Shown here: positions 7,365 through 15,508 of the stretch, piece by piece
Layout of the letters: each line of letters begins with the position of its first letter
Numbering within the stretch: position 1 is the stretch's first letter
Source: a virus
Direction: 5' to 3' (one strand)
Virus record (IMG/VR): IMGVR_UViG_3300022205_000001
Span: 64,001 to 128,000 of that record
Length of the DNA stretch: 64,000 nucleotides
Notes under the pieces: model-generated
Databases searched by the model: none
What the model saw: only the letters and a program-made list of their open reading frames with translations
Told to the model about the DNA's origin: nothing
Translations under genes and position numbers: made by a program

Positions 7365-8948
7365 TTATTTGGGTTTTTGGAAGATATAGATCGGCTCAAA
7401 CTTGCGCCATGATCTCTCAACGCGGCAGGAATTCTTGAATTTTGGTTTTCCGGTCGTTTCATCGACCCGATTGCCGCCCGGAGTCTGGGCGAGCGTCATT
7501 TTGAGCGTTTCCACATGTTTCATACCGAGTTGTTCTAAGATATCACAAGAATCCTTTTCAAGAGGAAGATTCTCCCCTGAGAAAACAGCATCGGCAATGT
7601 TCCATGCAAGATATCCCCCCGGTCTAAGCCACAAAACCGCCGTTTGGAGGGTCTTTTTTAAAAATCCGTCTCTCCATGCATCATATTGAGAAAACCGCCT
7701 ATATGACTGGTTAGGATCATTAGAGTATGCTTCCTTAGCGAAATATGGTGGACTAGTGAAGACGAGACTCAGCTTACCCTGGTATTTTTGAAATTCTGGA
7801 TCAAACTGCATCTCTTCTGATCCTTTTTGCCAGAATTGGAAACCGATATGATCAATTGGGCATACAAGTGAGCCTGGTTTGACATGTTCGCGGAAGAAGT
7901 CTACGATTTCATGGTATTTCGTTCTTCCTGGGGTTGTATTGTGGTCTGTGTTTGGATCATTTCCCAGGTACACGAGGTGCCTGGTATCCATGGTCGATAA
8001 CGCACCCAATAATCTCCCACCCCAACCAGAAGATGGGTCCCACACATAAATGTTCTCTTCGTTCTTCCATTCCTTTGTGTATGTCTCGTAGATGTATTTG
8101 GCAACGAGTGGAGGGAAGTTCACGGCATATTGACAGAACGATACTCGAAACGCTTTCAATCCAACCGGGAAGAGTTTTTGTCCCTTTGTGAAGACACGAA
8201 TTTCATAGACCTCTGATCGGTCCCAATCTACATTGGTCTTACACTGTTCAGGGATAAGAGGGCCGAGTGTTTCGATCTGAGAGCGAGTGATTCTCAAATT
8301 TGATTTCGTGCGGAGTTCTTCATTGTAACCAGAATAACCAGTATCTTCGGACACCGGGCAGAGCCAATACTCCACTTTCTTGCGGGTTCGATACTTCTCC
8401 GATTCAAATTTCACAATCCAATCGTTTCCGGTAGCAGCATAGGGGATGTGATCAACGGAGTTATCGGATGCTCGTACCGGGGTCGAATAGCTGTAGAAAC
8501 TATCACGCTTGAAATGTCGTGAGGCATAGGTGATGAATGTGTCGAGTAATTCATCTTGTGCAAAGTAATCATAGATGGATTTCCCCGCATTCACATCCTT
8601 AGTATAGTTGATCCGCGTCTTCATCATGGTGGGGAAGAATTGATTGACGGCATTCCCCACTACAAAGGTGTTGTGAAGCACATCATAGACCCCGGTATCC
8701 ATGTCTCGCGCAAGAATTTTTCCAGGAATGACTCTCTGGAGGTCATTGAACTGCTCGGCAATTTCACTCTTTGAAAATCCGACACGAGGGGGCTGACCGT
8801 GTTCATCCCATAGGCGAGTGACTTCTTTGCGAAGATCGATCACCCACTGACGAAATTCCTCTTTTGACATCCAAAGGACTTCTTCAAATGTCTTGTTGAC
8901 CGGAGAGCCTAGAAATTCAGTGTTCTTCTCATAGAACCATTGTGTCAT
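7365..8948 (-). CDS. Large DNA methyltransferase-like protein (amino-MTase, SPPY motif)
   Basis: A 527-residue protein. The C-terminal half is a Rossmann-type methyltransferase: a motif I-like block DPSSGWGGRLLGAL near residue 304, the catalytic motif IV TSPPYF near residue 400, and LRPGGYLAWNIAD after it. SPPY is typical of enzymes methylating exocyclic amino groups (N4-cytosine or N6-adenine). The first 250 residues have no recognisable domain and could bind DNA or a partner. It has a dedicated promoter (8974-9002) and TGAGGT before its ATG. No restriction endonuclease was seen next to it, so it is an orphan protecting or modifying phage DNA, or part of a more complex base-modification set with the genes at 9574-11468. 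Confidence 0.8.
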   Translation of the reverse strand: MTQWFYEKNTEFLGSPVNKTFEEVLWMSKEEFRQWVIDLRKEVTRLWDEHGQPPRVGFSKSEIAEQFNDLQRVIPGKILARDMDTGVYDVLHNTFVVGNAVNQFFPTMMKTRINYTKDVNAGKSIYDYFAQDELLDTFITYASRHFKRDSFYSYSTPVRASDNSVDHIPYAATGNDWIVKFESEKYRTRKKVEYWLCPVSEDTGYSGYNEELRTKSNLRITRSQIETLGPLIPEQCKTNVDWDRSEVYEIRVFTKGQKLFPVGLKAFRVSFCQYAVNFPPLVAKYIYETYTKEWKNEENIYVWDPSSGWGGRLLGALSTMDTRHLVYLGNDPNTDHNTTPGRTKYHEIVDFFREHVKPGSLVCPIDHIGFQFWQKGSEEMQFDPEFQKYQGKLSLVFTSPPYFAKEAYSNDPNQSYRRFSQYDAWRDGFLKKTLQTAVLWLRPGGYLAWNIADAVFSGENLPLEKDSCDILEQLGMKHVETLKMTLAQTPGGNRVDETTGKPKFKNSCRVERSWRKFEPIYIFQKPK

Positions 8949-8973
8949 GATTTTACCTCATAATCAAAATGAT

Positions 8974-9002
8974 ATTATCTCATATTTTAGGGATAAAGTC
9001 AA
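8974..9002 (-). promoter_or_regulatory. Sigma70-type promoter for the methyltransferase-like gene
   Basis: Minus strand: TTGACT (8997-9002), 17-base spacer, GATAAT (8974-8979) with TGA before it. The -35 box overlaps the stop of the HNH gene at 8999. The leader is about 20 bases and carries TGAGGT. Confidence 0.78.
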
Positions 9003-9571
9003 GCTGCCACACGTTCACAAATCCAACCTTTATGGTGGGGGAGTTTTCCTGAAGCTACCGCGGATAACTTTACTCTTAATAGATTGTTCTCTTTTGAAAA
9101 CTTAGAAAGATTTTTAATTATGAGTGTTTCTCCTACGGGAGATGTTAGTTTATATGTCATTGCCCTGTTAGTTTGTTTTTTGGCAGCCGCAGATAGTTTT
9201 TCTTTCCATTCTTCAGTGAAGGTTCTTCCCTTTAGGGAATCCGATATCTTCTTTCTTTCAGAATCTAACTGCATCCTTCTTCTATTGTTCATAATTACCT
9301 GTTCTGAGGCCGGAACTGAATATCCAGATTTTCCATAATTCCAAGGTTTTCTTCCTTTTGATTTATGTGACAGTAACAATCGTATCAATTCCGCTTTCGG
9401 GGCATAACCAGCTAATCCCTGCCATGCCACATAATCTTCTATTTTATTGTACGTTTCCCATAATATCTTATGGGCTCGCGCATGTTCCTCGACCGTTAAC
9501 GTCTGTATGTTAGAAGGATCATTATTTCCGCCCATATGTCTAGGAATAATGTGATGTTTGTGGATCACCAT
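8999..9571 (-). CDS. HNH homing-type endonuclease with NUMOD-like repeats
   Basis: A 190-residue protein. The N-terminus HKHHIIPRHMGG followed by NIQTLTVEEHARAH is an HNH nuclease core. Downstream, GRKPWNYGKSG and SDSLKGRTFTEEWKEKL resemble the NUMOD3-type DNA-binding repeats of free-standing homing endonucleases, and the C-terminal NLSKFSKENNLLRVKLSAVASG a NUMOD1-like helix-turn-helix. The gene looks more AT-rich than its neighbours, which suits recent acquisition. The ATG at 9569-9571 lies just after the stop of the PLP-fold gene; another in-frame ATG at 9601 would overlap that gene by 28 bases. It is the last gene of the long operon started at 17123. Confidence 0.85.
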   Translation of the reverse strand: MVIHKHHIIPRHMGGNNDPSNIQTLTVEEHARAHKILWETYNKIEDYVAWQGLAGYAPKAELIRLLLSHKSKGRKPWNYGKSGYSVPASEQVIMNNRRRMQLDSERKKISDSLKGRTFTEEWKEKLSAAAKKQTNRAMTYKLTSPVGETLIIKNLSKFSKENNLLRVKLSAVASGKLPHHKGWICERVAA

Positions 9572-9573
9572 GG

Positions 9574-10344
9574 TCAGTCTATATTTCCCGCTACATTCCA
9601 AAAAAGAACCTTTTCTGGTTTTGGATGAGTTTTATACCATTGGACCATTGGATGCCACCCTTTCGCATCATATGTTATTGCTGAATTGAATGGAGGTAAC
9701 TCTTCTTTTTTCACAGAACGATCAAACTTATAGGGAGAACGATGGAATATCGCGGTACCAATTTCCTGATGACTCATAGTATGCCCAACAGAAACTACAT
9801 GCACTCTCGCGTTTGGCCATGCTTTCTGTAATCCTCTAGATAGGGTGCCACTTGATCCTACTGACCACACATCATCAGGGGCAAAGGGAATTTGTTCATG
9901 ACACACTTTGACGATGCTATCTAATACAGTTGGATGCTCAAGTCCGATGGGTAGCACAAAACGATTTGTGGGGTCGGTTTCTGTATATTCTCGCGCTCTA
10001 GCCTTAGTGACATTTAACATTCCATTATCTATAAAATGGTAAATTGATCCGAGCTTCATGCCTTCTTTTTGAAACGGATGCAGCTTCGTCATGTCTCGTT
10101 TTGCCATAAACAAATGAACAGACTTTCCGTATCGCTTGGCAACGACCGGGAGACTGATTTGAGCGTAGCCTGTTGCGGGGCATGATCCGAAGACGATTTC
10201 TTTTTGAGGAATTGATTGGACCAGGAAGTCAACGAACCGCGCTTTGCTGCCGTATCCTAGCAGATCATCCCGAACGACCATGAATCCATCATGGTCTACA
10301 ATCTGAATAGGGGGATTGGGGTCTTTCCATTCATTAAAGTTCAT
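9574..10344 (-). CDS. PLP-dependent enzyme-like protein (ACC deaminase / tryptophan synthase beta fold)
   Basis: A 256-residue protein with the layout of fold-type II pyridoxal-phosphate enzymes. RDDLLGYGSKARFVDFL at residues 25-41 matches the GGNKxRKLEF block of D-cysteine desulfhydrase/ACC deaminase relatives, with Lys34 as the cofactor lysine. GSCPATGYAQISLPVVAKRYG resembles the Asn/Ser loop after it, and VGSSGTLSRGL near residue 162 is a phosphate-binding Gly/Ser loop. It is shorter than free-standing enzymes of 320-350 residues, so it may lack part of a domain. It overlaps the dioxygenase stop by ATGA. The reaction is unknown; amino-acid chemistry for host metabolism or base modification are both possible. 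Confidence 0.6.
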   Translation of the reverse strand: MNFNEWKDPNPPIQIVDHDGFMVVRDDLLGYGSKARFVDFLVQSIPQKEIVFGSCPATGYAQISLPVVAKRYGKSVHLFMAKRDMTKLHPFQKEGMKLGSIYHFIDNGMLNVTKARAREYTETDPTNRFVLPIGLEHPTVLDSIVKVCHEQIPFAPDDVWSVGSSGTLSRGLQKAWPNARVHVVSVGHTMSHQEIGTAIFHRSPYKFDRSVKKEELPPFNSAITYDAKGWHPMVQWYKTHPKPEKVLFWNVAGNID

Positions 10345-11468
10345 GATACAATCTTTTCGAGAAGTTTCGGGGTAACAATCACATCCACCACAAGATGGAT
10401 ACGCTCAATTGGAGCCCCATTGTAGACTTTATGAGGCATACGGGTATCAAGCATCCAACATTCCCCCACTTTCATATTCACATCTACACGCCGATCATTG
10501 GTGTTCCATGACGTGAAAATGACTTCAGGTGTCGTTGTAATAGGCCAGTGAAGACGAGCAATTTTCCCCAATCCATTTCCAGCATCAGGATCGACTTGAT
10601 CGGTATGTCGCTCAAGTTCCCCACCCCCAGGTGTCAGCTTCATGAAACGGATTCGGTGGATATCCCCATCGAGCCAGGCAATCAGTTCGTCCACTTCAGG
10701 GAAGAGTTTACGAAGTGGGGTGTCCTGCATAACGAAGACATCATCCTTATGTTCCTCTTTCCACTTGTCGCTCATTTCTATCGGCTTCGCAATGAAATGA
10801 GGATCGGCAGAATATCCTCGGAGTGAGAAAGCGGACCAGGACTTTTTGACATTGTATTTGGAGTAGTGATTCTCAAATGTATCCCCGAAGTCTTCCAATT
10901 TTTCACGAATGGAGTCAATGAGCTTCGTATCTACATCTGCTAACTTCTTAATGTTCACCAGGTCTTCGGATGGAACACCTAGTATCGCTCGTTTGTCGAA
11001 GTTGTATTTGTTGTCACGAAACCAAATAGAAAACACTTCCCCAAACGAGGTGATCTTGGAACACACATAACGAAATCCTGCTTCTTGGGCAAGTTGATGT
11101 TGTTCCATATCTGCTGCCCAGGTGTGTAGCCAAACATTCTCATTGTGGTAAGAATTGAGGAAGGTGAGTAAGGCAACATAGTCGCCGCAAAGATGCTTGA
11201 TGGTAAGATCCCCTGGTAACTTGATCGTCACCAGGGGTCCGTTGGAATACATGGATACCGGTGTGCGGACTTTGGACCGGGTTACTACCCCCATTGCTTC
11301 ACCATGGAGGTAGGATACCGTTTTCAACTGTTGTTTGTGTAGCGCCTCCGCAATGTTATTCTTTTTGAACTGGGCAAAGGGAGACGCTGCACGGTTATTG
11401 TACGGCTTATATTTCGCTTCAATCGATTTCAAGAAACTAATGTCGTATCCATGCTGCCATGATTTCAT
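10341..11468 (-). CDS. Fusion protein: GNAT-like domain plus aspartyl/asparaginyl hydroxylase-type dioxygenase
   Basis: A 375-residue protein. Residues about 1-165 have an acetyltransferase-like (GNAT) ending, WLHTWAADMEQHQLAQEAGF then GEVFSIWFRDN. Residues about 230-375 match the AspH class of Fe(II)/2-oxoglutarate oxygenases: ELERHTDQVDP gives the HxD metal pair near residue 287, GECWMLDTRMPHKVYN the distal His near 345, and RIHLVVDVIV the 2-oxoglutarate-binding Arg. Two adjacent ATGs exist; the second (11466-11468) has better spacing from AGAGGT. The gene overlaps the PLP-fold gene by ATGA and follows the VWA gene. The substrate, whether protein, small molecule or base, is not indicated. 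Confidence 0.68.
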   Translation of the reverse strand: MKSWQHGYDISFLKSIEAKYKPYNNRAASPFAQFKKNNIAEALHKQQLKTVSYLHGEAMGVVTRSKVRTPVSMYSNGPLVTIKLPGDLTIKHLCGDYVALLTFLNSYHNENVWLHTWAADMEQHQLAQEAGFRYVCSKITSFGEVFSIWFRDNKYNFDKRAILGVPSEDLVNIKKLADVDTKLIDSIREKLEDFGDTFENHYSKYNVKKSWSAFSLRGYSADPHFIAKPIEMSDKWKEEHKDDVFVMQDTPLRKLFPEVDELIAWLDGDIHRIRFMKLTPGGGELERHTDQVDPDAGNGLGKIARLHWPITTTPEVIFTSWNTNDRRVDVNMKVGECWMLDTRMPHKVYNGAPIERIHLVVDVIVTPKLLEKIVS

Positions 11469-11477
11469 CATATACCT

Positions 11478-12116
11478 CTATGTTGTCGGCTGCTCCTCTT
11501 TCTGTTGGACAGTTTCCTGAACATTCATACAACTGATTACCCCGGCGCGGTATGAAGTCAATGTATTAGTGACACAGGCATATGCATGAAGAGTGCCCTG
11601 CTTATCAGCCGTCCACTGAAGAGTATTAGTTGCGGCGAATCCATATAAACCGCCGGTCTGAAATGCATCAATGTTTGCCCCCAAGAACACAAACTGCCAC
11701 TTGTATGTGGTTTCTTGAGTTTTCACTCGTGATTTCACATCTTCAAGAGTATATGTGCGGGAGGAGTTTTCAAATCCGTCAGTGACCACAACTACCACAA
11801 CCTTATCAGGACGTTGAGACTCAGATAACCCAGCAAGCCAACGACCTTCTCCGTCAATTGCCTGGCAGATGGCATCATGGAGTGCAGTGCCCCCTCGTGG
11901 GGTGTAATTGATCTTGTTCAACGGTTCAAATGTTAGTCTATCATGAAATCCACCAACAAACGTAGAGAACTTATACACTGCTGTCGTAAAGTCTCCTGGT
12001 TGGAGTTTTTGTTGACGGACCAATTCGTTGACGCCTTCAATCGTTTGATCCCAAATCGAGCCCATAGAACCTGATTCATCGAGAATCAAGATGAAATGTG
12101 TGTAGTCTTTCTTCAT
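11478..12116 (-). CDS. Stand-alone von Willebrand A (VWA) domain protein
   Basis: A 212-residue protein made almost entirely of one VWA domain. The MIDAS motif FILILDESGSMGS is at residues 8-20; the conserved Thr follows in TPRGGTALHDAI, and VVVVVTDGFENSS gives the third metal-binding Asp. Such domains mediate metal-dependent protein binding, often in partnership with MoxR-type ATPases. A CobS/MoxR-like ATPase is encoded at 3470. The C-terminal tail is Gln/Glu-rich and probably disordered. The gene overlaps the peptide deformylase stop as ATGA, with GGGAGGT before the start. This is the second VWA protein in the window. Confidence 0.82.
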   Translation of the reverse strand: MKKDYTHFILILDESGSMGSIWDQTIEGVNELVRQQKLQPGDFTTAVYKFSTFVGGFHDRLTFEPLNKINYTPRGGTALHDAICQAIDGEGRWLAGLSESQRPDKVVVVVVTDGFENSSRTYTLEDVKSRVKTQETTYKWQFVFLGANIDAFQTGGLYGFAATNTLQWTADKQGTLHAYACVTNTLTSYRAGVISCMNVQETVQQKEEQPTT

Positions 12117-12712
12117 GTGCGACCTCCCAATTTACGCTTGAATTCCATGATACGTTCAATCTTCTTAAACATCTTCTGGCGCTTCTTCTTTGCCATCTGA
12201 AGGGTGAGACTCCCCACTTTACTAGTGAACACTTTCCCTTCTAGATGATCATATTCATGCTGGAATACCCGCGCCGTGGCACCAGTGTAAACTTCTTCCT
12301 TTCTTTCTCCAGTGAGGGTATAATATTCGACCTTGATGGTTTTCGGTCTGGTGACAGGTAATACTAACCCAGGGTATGTCAAGCATCCCTCTTTGTCCCG
12401 TACCACTTCCTCTGAGGTTTCGAGGATCTTTGGATTGATTACCACAATACCTCCAACCATCACGAACATTCGACACAAGACCCCACATTGATTGGCGGCG
12501 AGTCCTGCGCCTCCATATTTGTTCATTGTTGCAATGAGACGTTCAGCCAATTCCTCTAAATCCTTCGGAGGAGCCGTGAAGTCCACGTCCTTTGTCGCTT
12601 TGTGCAAAAAGGGATTACTATCATTATACAACGGCAGCAATTCAGCCGTTTTCTTGATGATTTTCGGTGCGGCATCTGTGTTGTATGTGAAAACTGGCGG
12701 CGTGGTTTCCAT
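12113..12712 (-). CDS. def: Peptide deformylase
   Basis: A 199-residue metalloenzyme that removes N-formyl groups from new proteins. All three family motifs are present: GAGLAANQCGV (motif 1, GxGLAAxQ), EGCLTYPG (motif 2, EGCLS-type with the metal-binding Cys), and QHEYDHLEGKVF (motif 3, HExxH with the catalytic Glu). The lysine/arginine-rich C-terminus (KKKRQKMFKK) resembles the ribosome-binding tail of bacterial enzymes. The ATG at 12710-12712 is preferred over a GTG two codons upstream, because that GTG is part of the TGAGGT ribosome site. Phage deformylases are known in environmental T4-like phages, where they may support production of capsid and other proteins. Confidence 0.95.
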   Translation of the reverse strand: METTPPVFTYNTDAAPKIIKKTAELLPLYNDSNPFLHKATKDVDFTAPPKDLEELAERLIATMNKYGGAGLAANQCGVLCRMFVMVGGIVVINPKILETSEEVVRDKEGCLTYPGLVLPVTRPKTIKVEYYTLTGERKEEVYTGATARVFQHEYDHLEGKVFTSKVGSLTLQMAKKKRQKMFKKIERIMEFKRKLGGRT

Positions 12713-12722
12713 GATCACCTCA

Positions 12723-14435
12723 TTATATTACAATACGTGAAAAGTTTTGTTGTTTCGTAAACTTCACTACATGACCAAATTTATCCTGAAGAATATCCCC
12801 GCGGTGTGAGATTACAAATACATTCGTTCCATCCAAGTGGTGAAGGATTTTCATAAGTTCTTCCGCACCCGTGTTGTCGAGTGACGAGTCAAACACTTCA
12901 TCCAAAATGAGCAGATTCGTATTTGCTGAGTTCTTCAGTTTTGCAACGGCTCTCCATGTCAACATAAGTGCCATGTCAATTCGTTGCTTTTCTCCTTCAG
13001 AGAATGATGCATAGGAGAAATCATCACGATACCGTGACTTGATCGTTTCTTTGAACGCTTCATCTAGATTGAAGTTCACGAAGAAATCCATTGAAGCGAG
13101 GTATTTATTCACCATCATATTGATGATTGGCAGGTATTGTCGGATGATCTTTGTCTTGATCCCCGTATCTTTCAGAAGTGCGCCTGCGGCGTCATAATAT
13201 GCAATCTGCTCAATGATCTTACGTTTAGCTTCTTCAAGAGCGTCCAATTCTTTCTTATGTTCTTCAAGTCTTTCCTGCTCTCGCCCAGTAGAATCGTGCT
13301 TCGTTTCCAATGAAGCAATTTTCTCCTCTAGTTTCTGGATGAATTTTGCAATTTGCGCCATAGAGGTTGAAAACTCTGCCAGGCGAACGGAATGTGTGGC
13401 AATGGTCTGTTCAATCCCCCGAATCTCCGCAATCCTCTCCTGATACGACTTGAATTTTTCTTCCAATTGAGTTAGACCCCCTTCACACTCTCCAATTTTT
13501 GAAGACAAGGAAGTCAACTGATCTGTCTTGAACGCTTCATTGATTTCCTGAATACAGGTCGGACAGGTCGTTTCTGTCTCGTAGAACTTTTTGGTCTTCT
13601 TGTGCTTCCCAAGATTCTGTTCAATTTGGGCTTCCAATTGAGTCATTTTCTTGAGTGTCTTTTCAATCTTATCCTTGTCACTGATCTTTGCTTTAAGATC
13701 GCTGACTGTTCGTTTCATGATAGCGGTTTCAGCATTCAACCGAGAAATCTCTTCCTGGTGTGTGTTGATTTCTTGAGTATATTCCTTCTTCAGATTTTCA
13801 GCATCCTGTTGGGCTTCGTTCATGTATCGGGTTTGCATCGCAATTTTCTCTTGCGCCCCATTGATCAATACCGTGTTCTCACCCTTTTGCTGCTGAAGAA
13901 GAGAAATCTTCGTCTTGACCAACCCATTCATGAGTGAGAAAATCTGAATGTCGAGTAAGTCTTCGATGATTGCCCGTCTATCAGAAGATGATAGCTGCAT
14001 AAACGGGGTAAAGGATGCAGAACCAAGAATGACAATCTGTGTAAAGGATTTGAAGTTCAACTTTAGAATAAACTTCTCTAGATGTTCCTGATAGTCTTTC
14101 GATTCAGCATTCTGGTTCAACAATGTTCCATCACGATAGATCTCAAAGATATTGGGCTTGATGCCACGAATAATCTTGAATGAGTGATTCTCAGTGCGGA
14201 ATTCGACCTCAACCAAAGTTTCCTTCTGATTGATCGAATTGATCAATGAGGCTTTGTTGATGTTCCTGAATGGACGGTTGTACAAGGCAAAACATAATGC
14301 ATCCAACATGGTCGATTTCCCTGACCCGTTTTCTCCGACAACCAATGTATTCTGGTTACGGTCCAGGGAGATTTCTAACCAATAGTTACCTGTTGAAAGA
14401 AAATTCTTCCAACGGAGGGTTGTGAAGTGTAGCAT
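12723..14435 (-). CDS. 46: Recombination endonuclease subunit gp46 (SbcC/Rad50-like)
   Basis: A 570-residue SMC-type ATPase; T4 gp46 has 560. It pairs with gp47 to resect DNA ends for recombination-dependent replication. The Walker A loop GENGSGKST lies at residues 34-42, followed by LDALCFALYNRPFRNINK. A long coiled coil (about residues 170-430) is interrupted by the zinc-hook motif CPTC near residue 290. The signature block SYASFSEGEKQRIDMALM lies near residue 478 and Walker B LLILDEVFD near 510. The start overlaps the gp47 stop as TAATG. The only odd point is its operon, shared with non-replicative enzymes downstream. Confidence 0.96.
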   Translation of the reverse strand: MLHFTTLRWKNFLSTGNYWLEISLDRNQNTLVVGENGSGKSTMLDALCFALYNRPFRNINKASLINSINQKETLVEVEFRTENHSFKIIRGIKPNIFEIYRDGTLLNQNAESKDYQEHLEKFILKLNFKSFTQIVILGSASFTPFMQLSSSDRRAIIEDLLDIQIFSLMNGLVKTKISLLQQQKGENTVLINGAQEKIAMQTRYMNEAQQDAENLKKEYTQEINTHQEEISRLNAETAIMKRTVSDLKAKISDKDKIEKTLKKMTQLEAQIEQNLGKHKKTKKFYETETTCPTCIQEINEAFKTDQLTSLSSKIGECEGGLTQLEEKFKSYQERIAEIRGIEQTIATHSVRLAEFSTSMAQIAKFIQKLEEKIASLETKHDSTGREQERLEEHKKELDALEEAKRKIIEQIAYYDAAGALLKDTGIKTKIIRQYLPIINMMVNKYLASMDFFVNFNLDEAFKETIKSRYRDDFSYASFSEGEKQRIDMALMLTWRAVAKLKNSANTNLLILDEVFDSSLDNTGAEELMKILHHLDGTNVFVISHRGDILQDKFGHVVKFTKQQNFSRIVI

Positions 14436-15508
14436 TATTGTGCCGCCATTTCATTCATCGCTTCAGTGTACAAATCCTGAAGCATTGATTTGAGTTTATC
14501 TGCATCCACGTTGCCTGGTAACTGCATCGCATCGACACACTTACGGATGATCGTCACGGTGTCTTCTGCTTGGTTGATTGTTGTAATCGAGTCTAGCTTA
14601 TTTTCAGTGTAATCCTCAACAATCGTCACATCCAATGGTCCGATCTTGTATAATCGATCCATTACGGTATCAAAGAGATACGGATTCTGTTTTCTGATCA
14701 CTACCACTTTGACATACGAATTCACATAGGGAACGAAATCCTGGTTCTTCCAGAATTCGTAGTTTTGGATACTATCATCATAGTCGAGCTTATAGAATAG
14801 TCTATACGGATTTTCGATAAAAGTCAACTGTTTTGTTTCGGTATCGAAAATATGAAATCCCCGTTGATCTTTATAATCTGCCCAAGTGATTTCGTACTGA
14901 TTGCCAAGATAGTAGATTACTCCATCACTTGATTTGTGATGGAAGTGACCACTAAGGACCAGATCGAATCGATCAAAAATAGATCGTGGGTGACCATCCA
15001 TACAAACATTACCCCGATCCATTTCAAATCCAGCAATTTCAAGGTGTCCGAACACTGTGAGGGCAGGAGTGTCCTTCAAAAACTGTATGGTGGAATCATA
15101 GTTGCCGCTGTTGATCCAGGGTACAAGTGCTACGTCTAACCCTCCATAGTTGACGGTTTCTGCTTCCTGGAAAATGCGAATATTTGGGTATCTGCCTAAC
15201 AGTTCACTCAATGCGTTGACTTTATTTGTGTTGCGGTAATAAACATCGTGATTACCACACAACATGTCAACCGGCATACCCATCATATCCAATTTGTCGA
15301 AAAAGTCTGTTTGCCACTTATGCCAGATGGCAAAGTTGATGAATTTCCGACGATCAACAACATCCCCTAGGTGGACGATTTTGTCTACACGGTGCTTTTC
15401 AAGTGCAGGAAAGAAGATATTGTCCCAAAACCGAAAAAAGAAATCGTTGATTTGGGGATTGTCACCGCGGGCCCCGGCATGAGTATCAGAAATAAGAGCT
15501 AACCTCAT
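14435..15508 (-). CDS. 47: Recombination endonuclease subunit gp47 (SbcD/Mre11-like)
   Basis: A 357-residue calcineurin-type phosphoesterase; T4 gp47 has 339. The metal-binding motifs appear in order: SDTHAG at the N-terminus, HLGDVVDRR, CGNHDVYY and VLSGHFHHKS. The remaining C-terminal part is the capping domain that binds gp46. Together they form the nuclease that processes double-strand ends during replication and repair. It overlaps the HNH gene upstream (ATGA) and gp46 downstream (TAATG), so translation is coupled. In T4 the two genes are also adjacent, with 47 before 46. Confidence 0.96.
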   Translation of the reverse strand: MRLALISDTHAGARGDNPQINDFFFRFWDNIFFPALEKHRVDKIVHLGDVVDRRKFINFAIWHKWQTDFFDKLDMMGMPVDMLCGNHDVYYRNTNKVNALSELLGRYPNIRIFQEAETVNYGGLDVALVPWINSGNYDSTIQFLKDTPALTVFGHLEIAGFEMDRGNVCMDGHPRSIFDRFDLVLSGHFHHKSSDGVIYYLGNQYEITWADYKDQRGFHIFDTETKQLTFIENPYRLFYKLDYDDSIQNYEFWKNQDFVPYVNSYVKVVVIRKQNPYLFDTVMDRLYKIGPLDVTIVEDYTENKLDSITTINQAEDTVTIIRKCVDAMQLPGNVDADKLKSMLQDLYTEAMNEMAAQ

